64,000 bases of DNA from positions 8,052,501-8,116,500 of the forward strand of contig CM060887.1 in the NCBI GenBank assembly GCA_030762935.1, in the 5' to 3' direction. The notes beneath the pieces were generated by a model, which made no database searches, was not told the origin of the DNA, and saw nothing but the letters and a program-made list of their open reading frames with translations. The stretch comes from Hymenopus coronatus (lineage: Eukaryota; Arthropoda; Insecta; Mantodea; Hymenopodidae). Of this stretch, positions 46,185 through 58,546 are shown piece by piece (the stretch's first letter is position 1; each line of letters begins with the position of its first letter). The position numbers were made by a program, and so were the translations under genes.

Positions 46185-47560
46185 TCGATTTTTACGAAGA
46201 TATGTAATGCACCCACAAATTCCATACCGAGATTTCACCGGAAATACATATGTTGGGACCGCCTGAAAAAAAAAAATTACACAAATGTGCGTGTGTATTG
46301 TGGGTTGAAAAACGAAACTGGATAATTATGTTCAGTATCTTCCAAGGATGCGAACAAGGCTATTAAAATAAAAAAAAATCCCTCCACTCCCAAAAACCCT
46401 TTACATGAAAAAAAAATTCCAAAATTTTGTTTTTTTTTCAAAAATGACTAACGATTTTGGTTAAAGTCCTTATATTTAAGATATATACATGAGAATTCTT
46501 CTAATGTTTATGTAGATTAGCATGATGTAGATAAAAGAATAAGAAAAATCGTTTATGGAACAGCTTTTTGGGGGAATACAAATACTTCGTCTATATGCTA
46601 GGATGTGGCGGAGAAAGTAAAAATGATGTTTAATGACAGTATTGTCACTCTTGTTGTTTCTAATAGCAGAGAAAGCTTTGTGAGAAGTACACAACTGACC
46701 TGGGTTAGTTTGAGTGTTACGCCACACGTGGTTTAACACAAGAACAGAAGAATAGAGCGGGCCGCGATTTAAAATTAAATCCTGGGATCTTGATCACATG
46801 TAGGTCATTAGGACTGCATCTGCTAGAGTGTGTCGCCCTAGATTTCTCAGGCAGCCAAATAAACTTATAACTCAACGGCGTACTATGTCTAGTGAAGGTA
46901 TTGTAATGCACTCAAAAATATGATATATGTTTTGAGACCCCCTAAATAAAAACAAGTAATTTTAGAAAAAGGCCCTTGTGTGTGGACAGCATAGCTCAAA
47001 AACCAAAACACCGTTTATTACCAAACTTGGTATTTAAATTTGGTATCTTCCAAGGATGCACTCGAAGATTTTCAAGAAAATCCCACCATCCCAAAATATC
47101 CTTTACATGGAAAAATTTCGAAAATGTGTCTACGTAACTTTCAAGAGGTCGCAAGCTCGAATCTCACCTAGGGTGAGTTACCAGGATAAGGTTTTTTTCG
47201 GAGGTTTTCCCTTATCCTGAGGAGATGTCGATTCAGGTTAAAGGAGTAGAGTTTTAAAAAAAGGGGGGGGGGAAAGTAATTTCATACTCCCACACTACCG
47301 AGGTGGGCCAAGCACAGTGCGACCCATATGAAACCTGAACCATTTTAATAGGAAATGTTGATTTCTGAAAAATAGCCCTTAAGACATTTTTATTCTGGAC
47401 GAACTTTGCGCAATTTTGCATAACCGGAAAACCGTAAGAGAGAGAGACAAAAACTTACGTAACAAAAAAATGTATATCGCGTTAAAACACACAATTTATT
47501 TATTTATTTTTTTAGTGGAGTTGACCTTTTGAGATATTCCTTTTTATTCGCTGTTGTTGA
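46185..47560. mobile_element. Mosaic of family A fragments with a SINE scrap
   Basis: Degraded plus-oriented pieces lie at about 46185-46500, 46895-47130 and 47365-47560. A partial type A SINE occupies 47145-47245. The bases 46510-46890 are mostly unassigned; 47561-47833 are unassigned. Confidence 0.5.
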
Positions 47561-47833
47561 CTATACCCACTCTTTGGCATCTCGTGAGGGGAAGGTGCAT
47601 CCAGAAAGTGACTCCCTATAGTTACTGGCAAATGTCGGGGAGTACCCTAAACGTATCCCTGGAACGTTGCCTTCCCCTATTTATCATTTCAGCGCATGTA
47701 TCATGTCTACCGCCTGTGGTGCCGTAAGCAGTTAAATATTACTGACAGTCACTAATCACTTAAACTAGCACCCATGTGACTATATTGTGTTATTCACAGG
47801 TAAATTTTGTGAAAATGTTCAATTGGTATGTAC

Positions 47834-48330
47834 AGTGCGATCCATATAAACCTAACCATTTTAATAGGCAATAATTTCTCTCTGAAAGCTCGTAGAAATG
47901 TGAAATTCTCAGGGAGAATCGACATCAATGCCATCTGTTGACTATATTGATGAAATGACGAGCATTTTCAGGACATTGTAGACAGTCGCAGCTATTTGAC
48001 ATGTGTCATGTGAATAGCTTGATTTGTTTTGAGAGAGCACTAGCCTTCTTCCAACATTTGTAACACTCGATGTGGTGTGTGTTTCCCACTCTCACATTGG
48101 AGCATACCAGTTGTCTCCAGCTTTCTTGCTAGTTGCCTTTATGGGAACATCCCGTACATTAAATTCTCTTGGATATTCCCGTTGTGTTGTCATCAAGGTC
48201 ATGAAAATGCTCATCAATATAGTAAACAGATGGCATTCATCGGTTGTTGTCGATTCTTCCTGAGCCACTGAGATCATTAAAACAAATTTCACAATGCTAG
48301 GAGCTTTCAGAGAGAAATTAAAGGATATAG
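47834..48330. mobile_element. Foldback Tc1/mariner-like element
   Basis: The left end TA-CAGTGCGATCCATATAAA is followed by 'aatttctctctgaaagctcg' and 'gagaatcgacatcaatgcc'. The right side repeats these in inverse (complement of 48180-48300: 'gatctcagtggctcagga', 'agaatcgacaacaaccgat'). Minus-frame remnants (TTQREYPREFNVRDVP, about 48140-48190) are coding scraps shared with the element at 54886-55532. It appears to be a rearranged, non-functional derivative with two copies of the 5' end. Confidence 0.6.
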
Positions 48331-48581
48331 ATCATGTCAACAATTAATTTATTCATGCTTATTAGTAGTATACTCTTATTTATAAAGTAATTTCATTCTA
48401 CATAAACACATCATGAAATACATGCCAAAATTGTTACACCATGGAATTAGGAGCAAAGGGTATTAATGGATTACATCTTACTTATCAAAAAGAAAGCAAA
48501 GGGATATAATAAATGCTTCAAATAATAGCAATGCATATTCTGAATGGAGTGAACATTAAGTTTATAAACAATTAATAAAAA

Positions 48582-49420
48582 TCTGATGTGTTCCATTCAC
48601 ATGCCTTTCTCTACATCTCTGTAACAAATTATTGTTAAAAGGCTTATCCTTCTATCTACTTCATGCTAGTCGACGGAAAAATTAGTAGAAATGCTTTCTT
48701 GTAAGTAGAAGGGAAATAATGGACTACACTAAGCTAAGTCTTTCAAATGGTTGCCATGTGGATGAAACCCGTTTCTTTGCATTGCCAGGAGTTGACAAAT
48801 TCCCGAATGAGAAAAGTTTAAGTAGGTATTTTAACAGAGAAACCAGTAACAAGAAATATCTCAAACTCTACAAAAAAAAAAAAAAAAAAAAAAAAAAGAA
48901 CGTGTATGACATACATTGTGTGTCTCAACGAGCTCTAGACATTTGTGTACTGAGTTTTTGTTTATCTCTTACGGTTTACTAGTTATACAAAATACAGCAA
49001 AATTTGTCCAGAATAAAATGGTCCTCAGAGGCTATTCCCAGAAACTTCAGATATACATTTTATTTGTCGTCTAAATATCTTTAATATACGGTATTTTACC
49101 CATTTTTGAGGAAATCAAATATTTCGGAATTTTTTCCATGTAAAGGGTAGTTTGGGGCGGAGGTATTTTTCTCAAAATCTTAATGTCGCATCCCTGGAAG
49201 ATACCAAACTTAAATACCAAGTTTGGTATTTTACCGACTTTTCGTTTTTGAGTTATCGTGTTCACAGACACATGGACACACACGGACCTTTTTTCCGGAA
49301 ATGTTTTTTTATACAAGGGGCCCTAAAACGTGCATTTCCGGTGAAATCTCGGTAACGAATTTTTGGGTGGAATGCAATAGCTTCTCTATACACTGTGTAC
49401 ATAGTACATGTAGAGAAAGT
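48582..49420 (-). mobile_element. Family A element, full length (839 bp)
   Basis: From TCTGATGTGTTCCATTCACA to ATGTAGAGAAAGT. It contains a 26-base A-run at about 48872-48897, in the place of the usual short A-tract. Confidence 0.9.
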
Positions 49421-49429
49421 AATAATATG

Positions 49430-49665
49430 AACCGACAGTTCATATAGCAGTTTCCTCAGAACAATTATTTCCAGAGAAATCTTGGGATCGAATTTAGAGG
49501 GTAGAATGCAATACCCTCTCCGCCTACCATGTGACTTTGTATGTGTTAGAGAAAATAATATACTTTCTTTATATTTGGGGAGAAATATCCATAATGAAGT
49601 TTGGGTGGAATGCGATTGATACTTCCGCCACTTATTATAGATAAGCGATAGAGAAAGTAAAACAA
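49430..49665 (-). mobile_element. Two degraded family A 5' ends
   Basis: Two successive minus-oriented 5' ends, finishing TGTGTTAGAGAAAAT (about 49555) and GCGATAGAGAAAGT (about 49658). Each is preceded by the 'gaatgcaatac' block. Confidence 0.55.
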
Positions 49666-50249
49666 ATACAATAGGTAAATATTTTTCATTTTAGTTTTAG
49701 CGCAAAAAGGTGTTCTACTATAGCGTTAGGAACGCATGTCATTCACCGTTTATTTTACGTGAGAACATTCCGTCCTTCATCAGATAGCATCAGGATAAGG
49801 ATTTGAACTTAGTTGATCATGACCATTGATGTTCAATACTTAAGTCAATTGTGCTACAAAACAACGTCAAAATAGTTCTGACAAGTTTTATGTATCGGCA
49901 TAGATTGGAAAATGAATGAAAAGGTTAAGTGAAAAATCAATGGGCTTATTGAGTTTAATTTGTTTACTGACGCTAGTAGTCGCGATTTCTCCTTGCTGTC
50001 CATCACCTTGTCCTTGACAAACATTCATACACCGAACATGTAACAATTCCAGAACTTGCTATTCTCCGACAAGAGAGCAAATTGCAAAAGTAAGCATTAA
50101 CAGCTCAAATCAATGGAACCTTAACTCTATTTCTTGTTAACTGAAATAATCATATTTCTTTGTGGGTATAAGTAAAGAAGAACAAAGCAGATCGCTATGT
50201 GCTGACATTGAAATTCCGTAGCCTTTCCCTGAGCACGAGAAAAACAAAA
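49666..50249. other. Unassigned stretch
   Basis: No feature recognised. Confidence 0.35.
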
Positions 50250-51025
50250 TCTGATGTTCTCCACTCGCATGACTTTCTCTACCTATCTGTAACAAGTTAT
50301 TCTTCTATTCACTTCATGCTGGTCGAGATAAAACATTAGCAGAAACGGTCTTATTACTTAGTTCCTTATAAATAGAAGGGAAATAAGGGAATACACTAGG
50401 CTAAACCGACAGTCAAATGTTTTAAAATGTGGTTTGAAATCTTTGCGTGGTCAGGTGTTGACAGGTTTCCACATGAGAAAAATATCAAGTATTGTAAAAC
50501 TAAAATCAATAACAAGGAATATCTTAAAAACGGTCAACTCCAGGAAAAAAAAAATGTATGTAACATAAATTGTGTGTTTTAACGAACTCCACATATTTTG
50601 TGCAGCAAGTTTTTGTCTATCGATTATGGTTTACCAGTTATGCAAAATTCCGTAAAATTCATTCGTCATGTAAATATACGATATTTTAATCAAAATCGTT
50701 AGAGCCATTTTTGAGAAAATCAAAATTTTCGAAATTTTTTCCATAGAAAGGATAGTTTGGGGAGGGAGGATTTTCTTGAACATTTTCTTGCCTCATCCTT
50801 GGGAGATACTGATCTAAAATATGAATTTTGGCATTTAACGGACTTTTCGGTTTTTAATAATGCTGCACAGAGACACATACCCGGACATTTTTTTAAAAAT
50901 GTTTTTTTGGTTTTTGATTCGGGGAGTTCCAAAACATATATTGCCGGTGAAATCTCTATATGCAATTGTTAGGTGCAGTACAATAGATTTTCTATAGACT
51001 ATGTACAGAGTACGTGTCGAGAAAG
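50250..51025 (-). mobile_element. Family A element with internal deletion
   Basis: From TCTGATGTTCTCCACTCGCA to GTGTCGAGAAAGT. It lacks the 'gaataaagaggtcttcagagg' block. Confidence 0.8.
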
Positions 51026-51094
51026 TAAAACATGTTTTAAGTAATCTGCCGAGGACTTGCGAACGGGAGGTCCGCGTTTAAATCCCGCCCGGAC

Positions 51095-51215
51095 CGAACT
51101 CACAGTTCGGGTGTTGTTTATTACTGCAGGTAGATCATTATATAAACTAAAAATAATGAGGGACCCAGAATAGAACCTTGTGGGACACCATGCTTTTTTT
51201 CCAACTCCTGTCCTA
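51095..51215 (-). pseudogene. Non-LTR reverse transcriptase scrap
   Basis: Across two frames the minus strand reads HGVPQGSILGPSLF and YNDLPAVINN. This is the conserved RT block GVPQGSxLGPxLFxxYINDLP. Only about 35 residues survive. A tRNA-like B-box segment (GTCCGCGTTTAAATCCCGCC) just upstream at 51070-51090 suggests a SINE junction. Confidence 0.7.
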
Positions 51216-51551
51216 CACAATTATTCCCATTGTAACTATATAATCACATCTATGCATGCGCATGCGCACCTCAAGTTAAACAGGAATACCAAGCAAAATT
51301 GATTGATACTTTAGCGCCACCCTGTATGAATGACCAGTATTGGTTGACTGCATGCCAGAAGGAATGATGATTCTTATGTTTGAAGAGGTGAGACGATGGC
51401 GTCCAAAGAAATGAACATGAAGGATATAGCTTTTGCGTCTCCTCACAGAACAGTGGCAAATTTGAGCAAACTGGAAGCCGTGCAAGTCCAGTTGTTCGAC
51501 CATCTCACCTTGCAGGTTGTTCCTCGAGCATTGCAGAAAAACTTTTTAAGC
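51216..51551. other. Unassigned stretch
   Basis: A minus frame of 75 codons (51276-51503) and a plus frame of 67 codons (51396-51599) overlap; neither is recognised. Confidence 0.3.
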
Positions 51552-51790
51552 CATATAGCAAGGTCGCGGGTTCAAACCCGGCGGAGCATAATGGCGTAAA
51601 AATCCTTAGCATGGCTTCCTTCGGAAGGGAAAGTAAAGTCGTTTGTGCCGGCACGTAAAAGAACCTCAGGCCTGATAGAGAAGCCTCTGAGCAAAATTAA
51701 GCGGTCTTTCACGTCCAGTATAGAATGGGTAGCTGAGAACCACAGCAGTTAAAGAGCGTCCATAAATAAAATGCCATTTCATTTTCATTT
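51552..51790 (+). mobile_element. SINE type B
   Basis: GGTCGCGGGTTCAAACCCGG supplies a good B-box. The body matches 42690-42925 and ends in the 'ccatttcattttcatt' pyrimidine-rich tail. Confidence 0.75.
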
Positions 51791-52213
51791 CGTCTATAAC
51801 TGCGTGGAGAGAGATAGAGACTGCTTTGAAGGGGGTTTGTTTTTAATTCGATTTTTGGTTTGATGACCTGCAACATTTTATGAATGCCTCATATCAAATG
51901 TTTTAAACAGGAGAGGGACACTCTCTGGAGTTGTTCTGCTTCCAAAACGATTTACGAAGGAAATAGGGAATAAGATTCCTAATCTCTAGTAGAGCACTGG
52001 TTAAAGGTCTATATTGTACTATCACATTTCTGTGTCACAGAATATGGTAAAACCTTCGATCACATGTTGTGATCACATTAAGTGTAAATTATATTACACT
52101 ATGTCAAATCTTTTATCACAATTTTTAAAATGATACCCAAAAGATAACACCATGAGCTGTAATAATTGTTCCAATTTGTTCGTTTAGAATGTTAACTATG
52201 CCATTATATTGAA
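51791..52213. other. Unassigned stretch
   Basis: No feature recognised apart from local TGATCACA-type direct and inverted motifs around 52055-52125. Confidence 0.35.
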
Positions 52214-53185
52214 TACTAGCTGACCCGGCGAACTTTGTTCCGCCTTAGAGGTAATAAATGAGCAGATTTTGGATTTTATAAGTTCAATTTTTTATTAGGA
52301 TAATAAATATAATTACAAAAAATAAATTATTTTAATGATTCTTTATTGGCCGTGTATTTTGGTGCATGGGTTGCACTCTTCAGTGAAGCATCTTGTGATA
52401 GTCGACATTTCTTGTTTTATTATCAGGCCCAAGAACAAATAACGCAAATGGTCTTCCGACCCGGGAACATGCCACATATAATTGGCCATGGGAAAAACAT
52501 GGATTTTCTAGATTCAGACAACAAATGTTCAAGGATTGGCCTTGTGATTTGTTAATGGAAGACGGATCGGAAATTGAAGTCGTTTAAACTCAAACGGCAA
52601 ATCGGTTGGGATCATCGGAATGAGAACTTCCTCACCTTCGAATTTTCCCTTCAGTATCGTCGCGTAAATCACATTGTTCATCAATTTACTTACCACCAAA
52701 CGCCTTCCGTTTCACAGTTTTGGTTGGTTTATGTTTCGAAGCATGATTACTACGGAGCCAACCTTTAGTCGTAAATTGTGCGGTGGTAAGCCAGGCACAT
52801 CCAAGGAGTTTAAAAATTTAATTGGATAGTTGCTCTTCACGTGCAATTTCATTCGCAATGTTTCCAATCCTTTGTCGGGAAAGATTCGATTGTCTTGGTC
52901 GCGGCATTGTTAATGATAATATCGGCACAATAAGCTAATAGAAACTCGAAACAAACACCATAGATAACAGTGCGTTTTTCTATCTGCTGCGTTTTCTTAT
53001 ACCATGTTTTATGTCACGTCCCTCGGAAAGGGATAAAAAGTATCCTATGTCCGTCTCCTGGTTCTCAGCTACCTCCCCACCGATTTTCAGCCAAATTGGT
53101 TCAGCCGTTCTTGAGTTATAAATAGTGTAACTAACACGACTTTCTCTTACACACACATATATATATAATATTTATTTATTTATTT
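52214..53185 (-). mobile_element. Helitron-related composite element
   Basis: It opens ACTAGCTGACCCGGCGAACT on the plus strand and closes with 'ggttcagccgttcttgag', 'gtgtaactaacacgac' and a CA/TA microsatellite (53150-53170). That pair of ends is seen in abundant insect repeats. Between them a minus-strand Pif1-type helicase relic (52400-52830) is embedded. Whether the ends and the helicase piece belong to one element cannot be told from this copy. Confidence 0.55.
52400..52830 (-). pseudogene. Helitron Pif1-like helicase remnant
   Basis: The minus strand gives SLDVPGLPPHNLRLKVGSVV, IMLRNINQPKL and then VLIPMIPTDLPFEFKRLQFP, in the order expected near the C-terminus of a Helitron RepHel helicase (LPPHxLxLKxGxxIxLLRNL ... 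IPxxPFxFKRxQFPVxLAFAMTINKxQGQ). Stops and frame changes follow within the 'TNHKANP' part that corresponds to the TINKAQGQ motif. No Rep domain is present. Confidence 0.8.
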
Positions 53186-53340
53186 ATGAATAAATTTAAG
53201 TTTTTATTACATTCATCTACAACATTTTCGTTCAACCTAACCTAAAAGTCAATAAGAGAATTTATTAACGAATGCTAGTACATTTATGAACATGAATAGC
53301 AAAGATAGCAGCAAAACTATTAATGGTTGATATAATAACT

Positions 53341-53547
53341 TTAATTCTGTTCTTCTAAATATTGGCTTCCCAAATCATTTAATTTTTTCTTTGCATCATT
53401 TTCCGCATATCCTTCACGCACTTCACTAATGACTTTTGCTATGTTTTTTATATATTTCCAGTGTTTTGTTTCTGTTTTTATAATGTGATTCTTAATAGGA
53501 AATGGGCAGTTTGGCTGTAGCCACTGGACAGGTGTAATGTCTACCAT
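53341..53547 (-). CDS. Small ORF, 68 residues, unrecognised
   Basis: ATG (53545-53547) lies in a favourable AAAATGG context, and 68 codons run without interruption to TAA. The predicted product is basic and largely helical, without signal peptide or membrane segment. It opens MVDITPVQWLQPNCPFPIKN and ends EREGY-like, then AENDAKKKLNDLGSQYLEEQ. Downstream on the minus strand there is AATAAAAAC (about 53190) and then an (AAAT)n tract, like a polyadenylation signal and tail. It could be a short conserved gene, a processed retrocopy of one, or the last exon of a longer gene. I do not recognise the family. In DNA this AT-rich a 68-codon frame can also be chance. Confidence 0.3.
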   Translation of the reverse strand: MVDITPVQWLQPNCPFPIKNHIIKTETKHWKYIKNIAKVISEVREGYAENDAKKKLNDLGSQYLEEQN

Positions 53548-54885
53548 TTTATGGTCTAATCACAGATATGAAAGGTGTGATGGTGGGTATAACTTTTATT
53601 GCAGAAGTATGTCACAGCTAATTGTGATCAAAGATGCTATATTACACTGTAAACGGTTTAATCATATCTATTTGATCTCGTACTATGACATGGATAGTCT
53701 AATATAGGTCTTATAATGTAAGAAGAGATATATTGTTATAGAGTGGAAATACATCATGGTTTTATTCAATCTAGCTTTCGCTTCACAGTTATTATTTGCT
53801 GCATACCTGAGAATCTGAGTTGTTATATTTCCTAACACTATAGCTGTCTTGAACTTGACTAATTCGTATGAATCACTCCATTAAAACAATTTCATGGTGT
53901 ACTGGGTGCCACTTCCATCTGTAACTAAGGTATGAAGCAGTATATATTGAGAAACACCTGGTGCTACACGGTTTACGTTAACTCCGTGGCAGAGCGCTCG
54001 TCTAAGGGGTGTGTAGCGCTGGTATAGGGGATAAGGCAAAGAAAACTCTTGACCATACCTTGAGCCCTTCTTATTATCCTAAAGGTCTACTTCAGCCTGT
54101 TTCGTACGTGGCTGTCAGTAAAGTTGCTTCTTATTTACAAAATTATAACGACCGTGACCACGAACGGCGTAGAGACGTTCCGTATCGGGTGTGGTGGAAG
54201 GTCAACTGAAATATCCTACATTGTGAGGTGTCAGCGGCCTGTTAATCTAGGTTCACCATGAATCCTGATTTCAACACTTTCTAGAGTATTGCCCTACTGC
54301 AATAGCTGGGGTTCGTTCCCAGATCTGGGAAGCTACACTATATTGTATTTGGGAACATTTACTCTTGGGAATAAAACCAGAAGATATTGCTGTCATACAT
54401 AAGGTTTATTCATAATCATATTTTACAACACATTATATAAATAAGACAACTTCATTTACTCCCAAGTTATTTTGTGCATTCTCTTTTAACAGGAACATTG
54501 AATGCGTTAAGTTTTACTGTTAGAAACAACCTGTTCATCCTTGAACGCGCATTTTCTGGGTTATTATATTTCAGGTACAATGGTAGTTCTTTACACGTTA
54601 GTATGTTTTCTCGTCGTAGCAGGCAACACTAGGCTATCAATCGAAGATAGTTTGCTGAATTCACAGTTGCCAATCTAAACAAGTAAGCTATAATATTGTA
54701 TTCTAAGTATATTGCTCAAGTAAACCACTGCCATATACATAAGGCAAGATGCAATTACAATTCACAGGAAATGCAATCATGATACCTTTATGAAATAAAT
54801 GGTTAACAATGCTGAACTTCTACGTACCTAGATTAGATTTGGAACTAAAGGAGCACACCCGACTTCTCCAATTTCATCGCATGTA
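53548..54885. other. Unassigned stretch
   Basis: No frame with recognisable content. A tRNA-A-box-like segment (GTGGCAGAGCGCTCG at about 53988) is not accompanied by a B-box. Confidence 0.35.
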
Positions 54886-55532
54886 CAGTGCGTTCCATAT
54901 ATACCTGAACCATTTTAATAGGCCATCATTTCTCTCTGAAAGCTCGTAGATATGTGAAATTTGTTTTAATGATCTCAGTGGCTCAGCGAGAATCGACAAC
55001 AATCAGGGCAACAATCGATTAATGCCATTTGTTGAATATATTGATGATTTCGATGGAAATTACGAGCATTTTCGTTGCATTGTAGGCATTGCTTAGCTTG
55101 CAGTCATAACAGCAACATGCAGTGCTCACTTGGAGAGTGTTTTCATCGTGAAGACAAATTCCTTGGTAACAACACAACGGGAATAGCCAAGAGAATTTAA
55201 TGTACAAGATGTTCCGACAAAAGCAACAATTTTATCGCTAGGAAGAAAGCGAGTTGGAGTGGAAAACATAGACCACCATTGAGTACAGAGCCTGTTACAA
55301 ATGTTCGAAGAAGGCTAGTGAGCTTTCCTAGCAAACTGTTGCATCGATTGAGACAGGAGTCAGGCTATTCATATGGCACATGTTAAAGAGCTGCGAAGAA
55401 ACGGAGAGGTAAACAGTACACTGTAATGTAATGCAATACCCCAGTTGTGTGTTATATTCTCCCAAAGTTGCACGTGTGTTCTATTATTGGTTCAAGACTT
55501 TTGGCCCCTTAAAATGGTTCAAGTTTGTACTG
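54886..55532 (+). mobile_element. Tc1/mariner-like element with helix-turn-helix coding remnant
   Basis: The ends read TA-CAGTGCG...CTGAACCATTTTAA and, inverted, TA-CAGTAC...CTTGAACCATTTTAA. TA dinucleotides flank both sides, as expected for Tc1/mariner insertion. Inside, a plus-strand frame broken by several stops includes TTQRE, PREFNVQDVPTKATIL, ENIDHH and, after a shift, SKLLHRLRQESGYSYGTC. This resembles the N-terminal DNA-binding region of insect Tc1-like (DUF4817-containing) elements. The catalytic domain is missing. The related foldback copy lies at 47834-48330. Confidence 0.65.
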
Positions 55533-56559
55533 TATTGTATGACGCGATTCTTGACATGGACTACTATTATAGTAACTAAATCACTTCCTGACAGTTAGCT
55601 GCACATTAGTATTAAAGAGTTTTACAAGTGGAGTTTGAAAACACACTATCGTGCAAAAATATTGTATAATACATGTTTGTGAAATGAATTACATTTTAGT
55701 GGGTGATAAACTTGAAAGAGTGGGATGGTTGGTTTATATAACTTAGGAATAAATAACTAATGCATGAACTAAGTTTAACTTTGGCACACATTACATAAAA
55801 CTGTGTCTGCAATAATCATCTGTTGTAATAAAATTGTGACAGGGTCAAATGTAACAAAATGTGAACCAAAATTGAGAAAACAATCGGCGAGGGATTAAAA
55901 AAAAAAAAACAATTGCAATGAATAAACAGGAGTTGTAGTTCAAATTGTAGTTTGTCAGGTACTGAGAGTTAAGTATTTTGTGCCACGAGTTTCCTAAAAC
56001 TCACCTCAATTTCGGACTCATAGTTGGTGAGCCTAAAAAGGTCGGTATTTTAATTGATAGTTGAAAAATACATAAGAACCTTTCCATGCGGCTGGAGGCA
56101 TTATGGGTCAAGCAGTAGACTCGCCCATATTAACAACTGAAGTCTGCAGATCAAATGTACCAAGATCCATTGAACCATGAGTTACCAATTTACACAAAAA
56201 ACTATGGACATCAAATAAATCTAAACTTTGCTTTTCATTGATTGATTGAGTTGGGTCTGTTTTTATGCGACAGTAACTATCGCTATTCGTTAAAATGTGT
56301 ACCCTACAATATTTCCTGATACGGGGGAACCCACTTTCAAAGAGAAATTGAATCGGGGACGTGTATAGATTTTTATTGGACCGAAAGTGACTAACGGGCA
56401 CAGCATTTAAAATATGGAATAGTTGTAAATTAGACGCAGCTAAAATACATAATACGACTGTCATCCAAAAAGTGACGAACAACGAAAGTTATCAACACAA
56501 AACTTTATTTACAAAGTTACAGTACCGTACTGTATTTCTCAACTTAATCGTCATTGCTA
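55533..56559. other. Unassigned stretch with one long minus frame
   Basis: A 124-codon minus frame (56108-56482) is open but contains no motif I recognise. Its first part reads like low-complexity AT-rich translation. No splice or repeat context supports it. Confidence 0.25.
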
Positions 56560-56830
56560 TCAAGGTATTTATTGTCACGTGGTACCGGGTTTTCAGTGTA
56601 GATGTTATACTTTTCCACCGCTAAAGATATGAGCCAAGATGTCACTGTCACTTTGAAGTCTTCATGGATGGGAAGTTCTTTCCATCCAGAAAGTCACGTA
56701 CGGTTTTTCTTAATTCTTTTATTAACATTGCTTTCAACTGCTCCATAACGATTGTTGAACTTCCACTCTGGTCTTTATCGTACACACTGGTTCATCCTTG
56801 ATTACTCGTAAATTATGCGCCATTTCCTCA
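56560..56830 (-). pseudogene. mariner transposase remnant with internal deletion
   Basis: The minus strand gives DKDQSGSSTIVMEQLKAML, which resembles the GRP linker region of the N-terminal half. It runs almost directly into VRDFLDGKNFPSMKTSK and VTVTSWLISLAVEKYN, which match the C-terminal blocks (LGGxxFxxDEDVKxAVxxWLxxLAAxFY). The catalytic core between them is gone, and at least one frame change is present. Similarity is by eye. Confidence 0.5.
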
Positions 56831-58546
56831 CTGAAGATTCGTCCATTGCTTTATCACCATGTTACTTTGAGAAATAGAGTAAGGTACTGTAGCTTGGTAA
56901 ATAAAGTGTTGATATCTTTCCCTGTTATTTAGTTATGCCAAATCGTCTGTCACTTTCCGAATGGCCGTCATATGTACAGGCAATTATTATCCAAAAGTTA
57001 TTTTGAACAAGTAAGCTGTGTTTTGAGAAACATCTCTGTGTGACATGTCTATATAAATATACAGTTTATAACATTTTCACAGATATTAGTATATTTTCAA
57101 TGTTATTTTAAAAACAATTCAAAAAAGTTGTAAAAGAAAATCAAGTCTTCATGGAACACTAGCAAACTTAGGTGTGACTTCATTATCAGCAAGATGATCT
57201 GACAGCAAGGCAAATCCAGATGCGCTTCTCAATCTGAATGTGGAAGTTGATTCACCAGAAGCAGTGGAACTGGCAAAATGAGAAGTAAGGTTATCTTAAG
57301 GTAGTGCATCTGTGAACTTTTGAAACATTTCTTGGTAATACTATGTCTTCAGCACTTAAAATTATCGCTTTTTCACTTGGCACACTTGAACTATCAATTA
57401 ACTGAAACTGTAGACATTCTTATTAATAGGAACGTCCAAATTTCAATCTTATTTTCTTCCAGTTTTTCTACTTTTTTCCCACACTCAAATGCTTCACATG
57501 CTTAAAATTTGAAATGTTGTATTGAATTCGTTTATAGTTTTCAACTTCCTCTCTCAAAGGTACGCTAAAATTAACATAAACTCTTTGGAAATAATCTTCC
57601 GATATTGAGAAATTATAAATCTTTTAAAAATCAAGAATTTTGGTGAGCACAAACATTTAAGAAGTTTGTACAATAATTACAGGCTAATATAAAAATGTTA
57701 TTTGTAAACTTATATTCTGCAAAACTTGAATGTCTCCTGTGAACATTTAAAAACATAATGCATCGTGTGAGATATTTTTATTAGAACATTGAGTTTAGAT
57801 AGTAATAAACCTTTCTTCAAATAAACATCCCAGCTAGAATTTTCAAAAATGGAAAAAAATATTGCCATGTATGTAATAGGTGGTATACATTGTAATAAAA
57901 TTGTTGTATACTTTCCAAATTTCCAAACTTCACAGATGCATTTAGCTAAAGAAAATTTCACTTTGAAAAAATAAGAATTTCTATTCTGAATAAACACGTT
58001 TTTACTTCTGGAGCAGATTGTACCTTTGCTTAATTGTCACTACCGTTGTGACAGGAAAAAAGAAATTTTGAGGGGGAGGGACAGGGTTTCTTTGGCCTCC
58101 TTTAAATATTATTCTGATTACAATACAAAATATGTTCTCATTCCAACACAAGAATTTAAGTGTTGTTTATGACCTGGAGTTCCCTGCATGAAATGAAATA
58201 ATGTAAACAAATTGCAAAAAATTAAGTTAATTTAAGAAAGGTAAGTATTGCCATTCATAATCCAAATAAGGAGCTAGAACTTAAAATGAAAATTAGTTCT
58301 ATAATGCCGTAAAACACGGTTGTTTTCATTCTGCTTAACATCTATCCGGATTCAACTAATTACGCTCAAGAGACCCAATCGTTTCTAACGTTGGAAGAAA
58401 GCAATCAATGAATATGAGGTTCTCCATTAGTGGTGCTTGTTCATTTACAAGACATATAAATACATTAGGAATACTGGCTGTGTATTTGGTATCGGCGGTG
58501 AAATACGTAGTTTGGTAACTTTGGCAAGATTTTATAGAAATAAATA
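56831..58546. other. PGRP 3' flank, nothing assigned
   Basis: AT-rich DNA downstream of the PGRP stop codon. It probably includes the 3' UTR, but no convincing poly(A) signal could be chosen. No repeats are recognised, which makes it one of the least repetitive parts of the window. Confidence 0.4.

Noticed and set aside
56108..56482. 124-codon minus-strand gene
   Set aside because: No motif, no splice context and AT-rich low-complexity translation; kept only as an unassigned frame.
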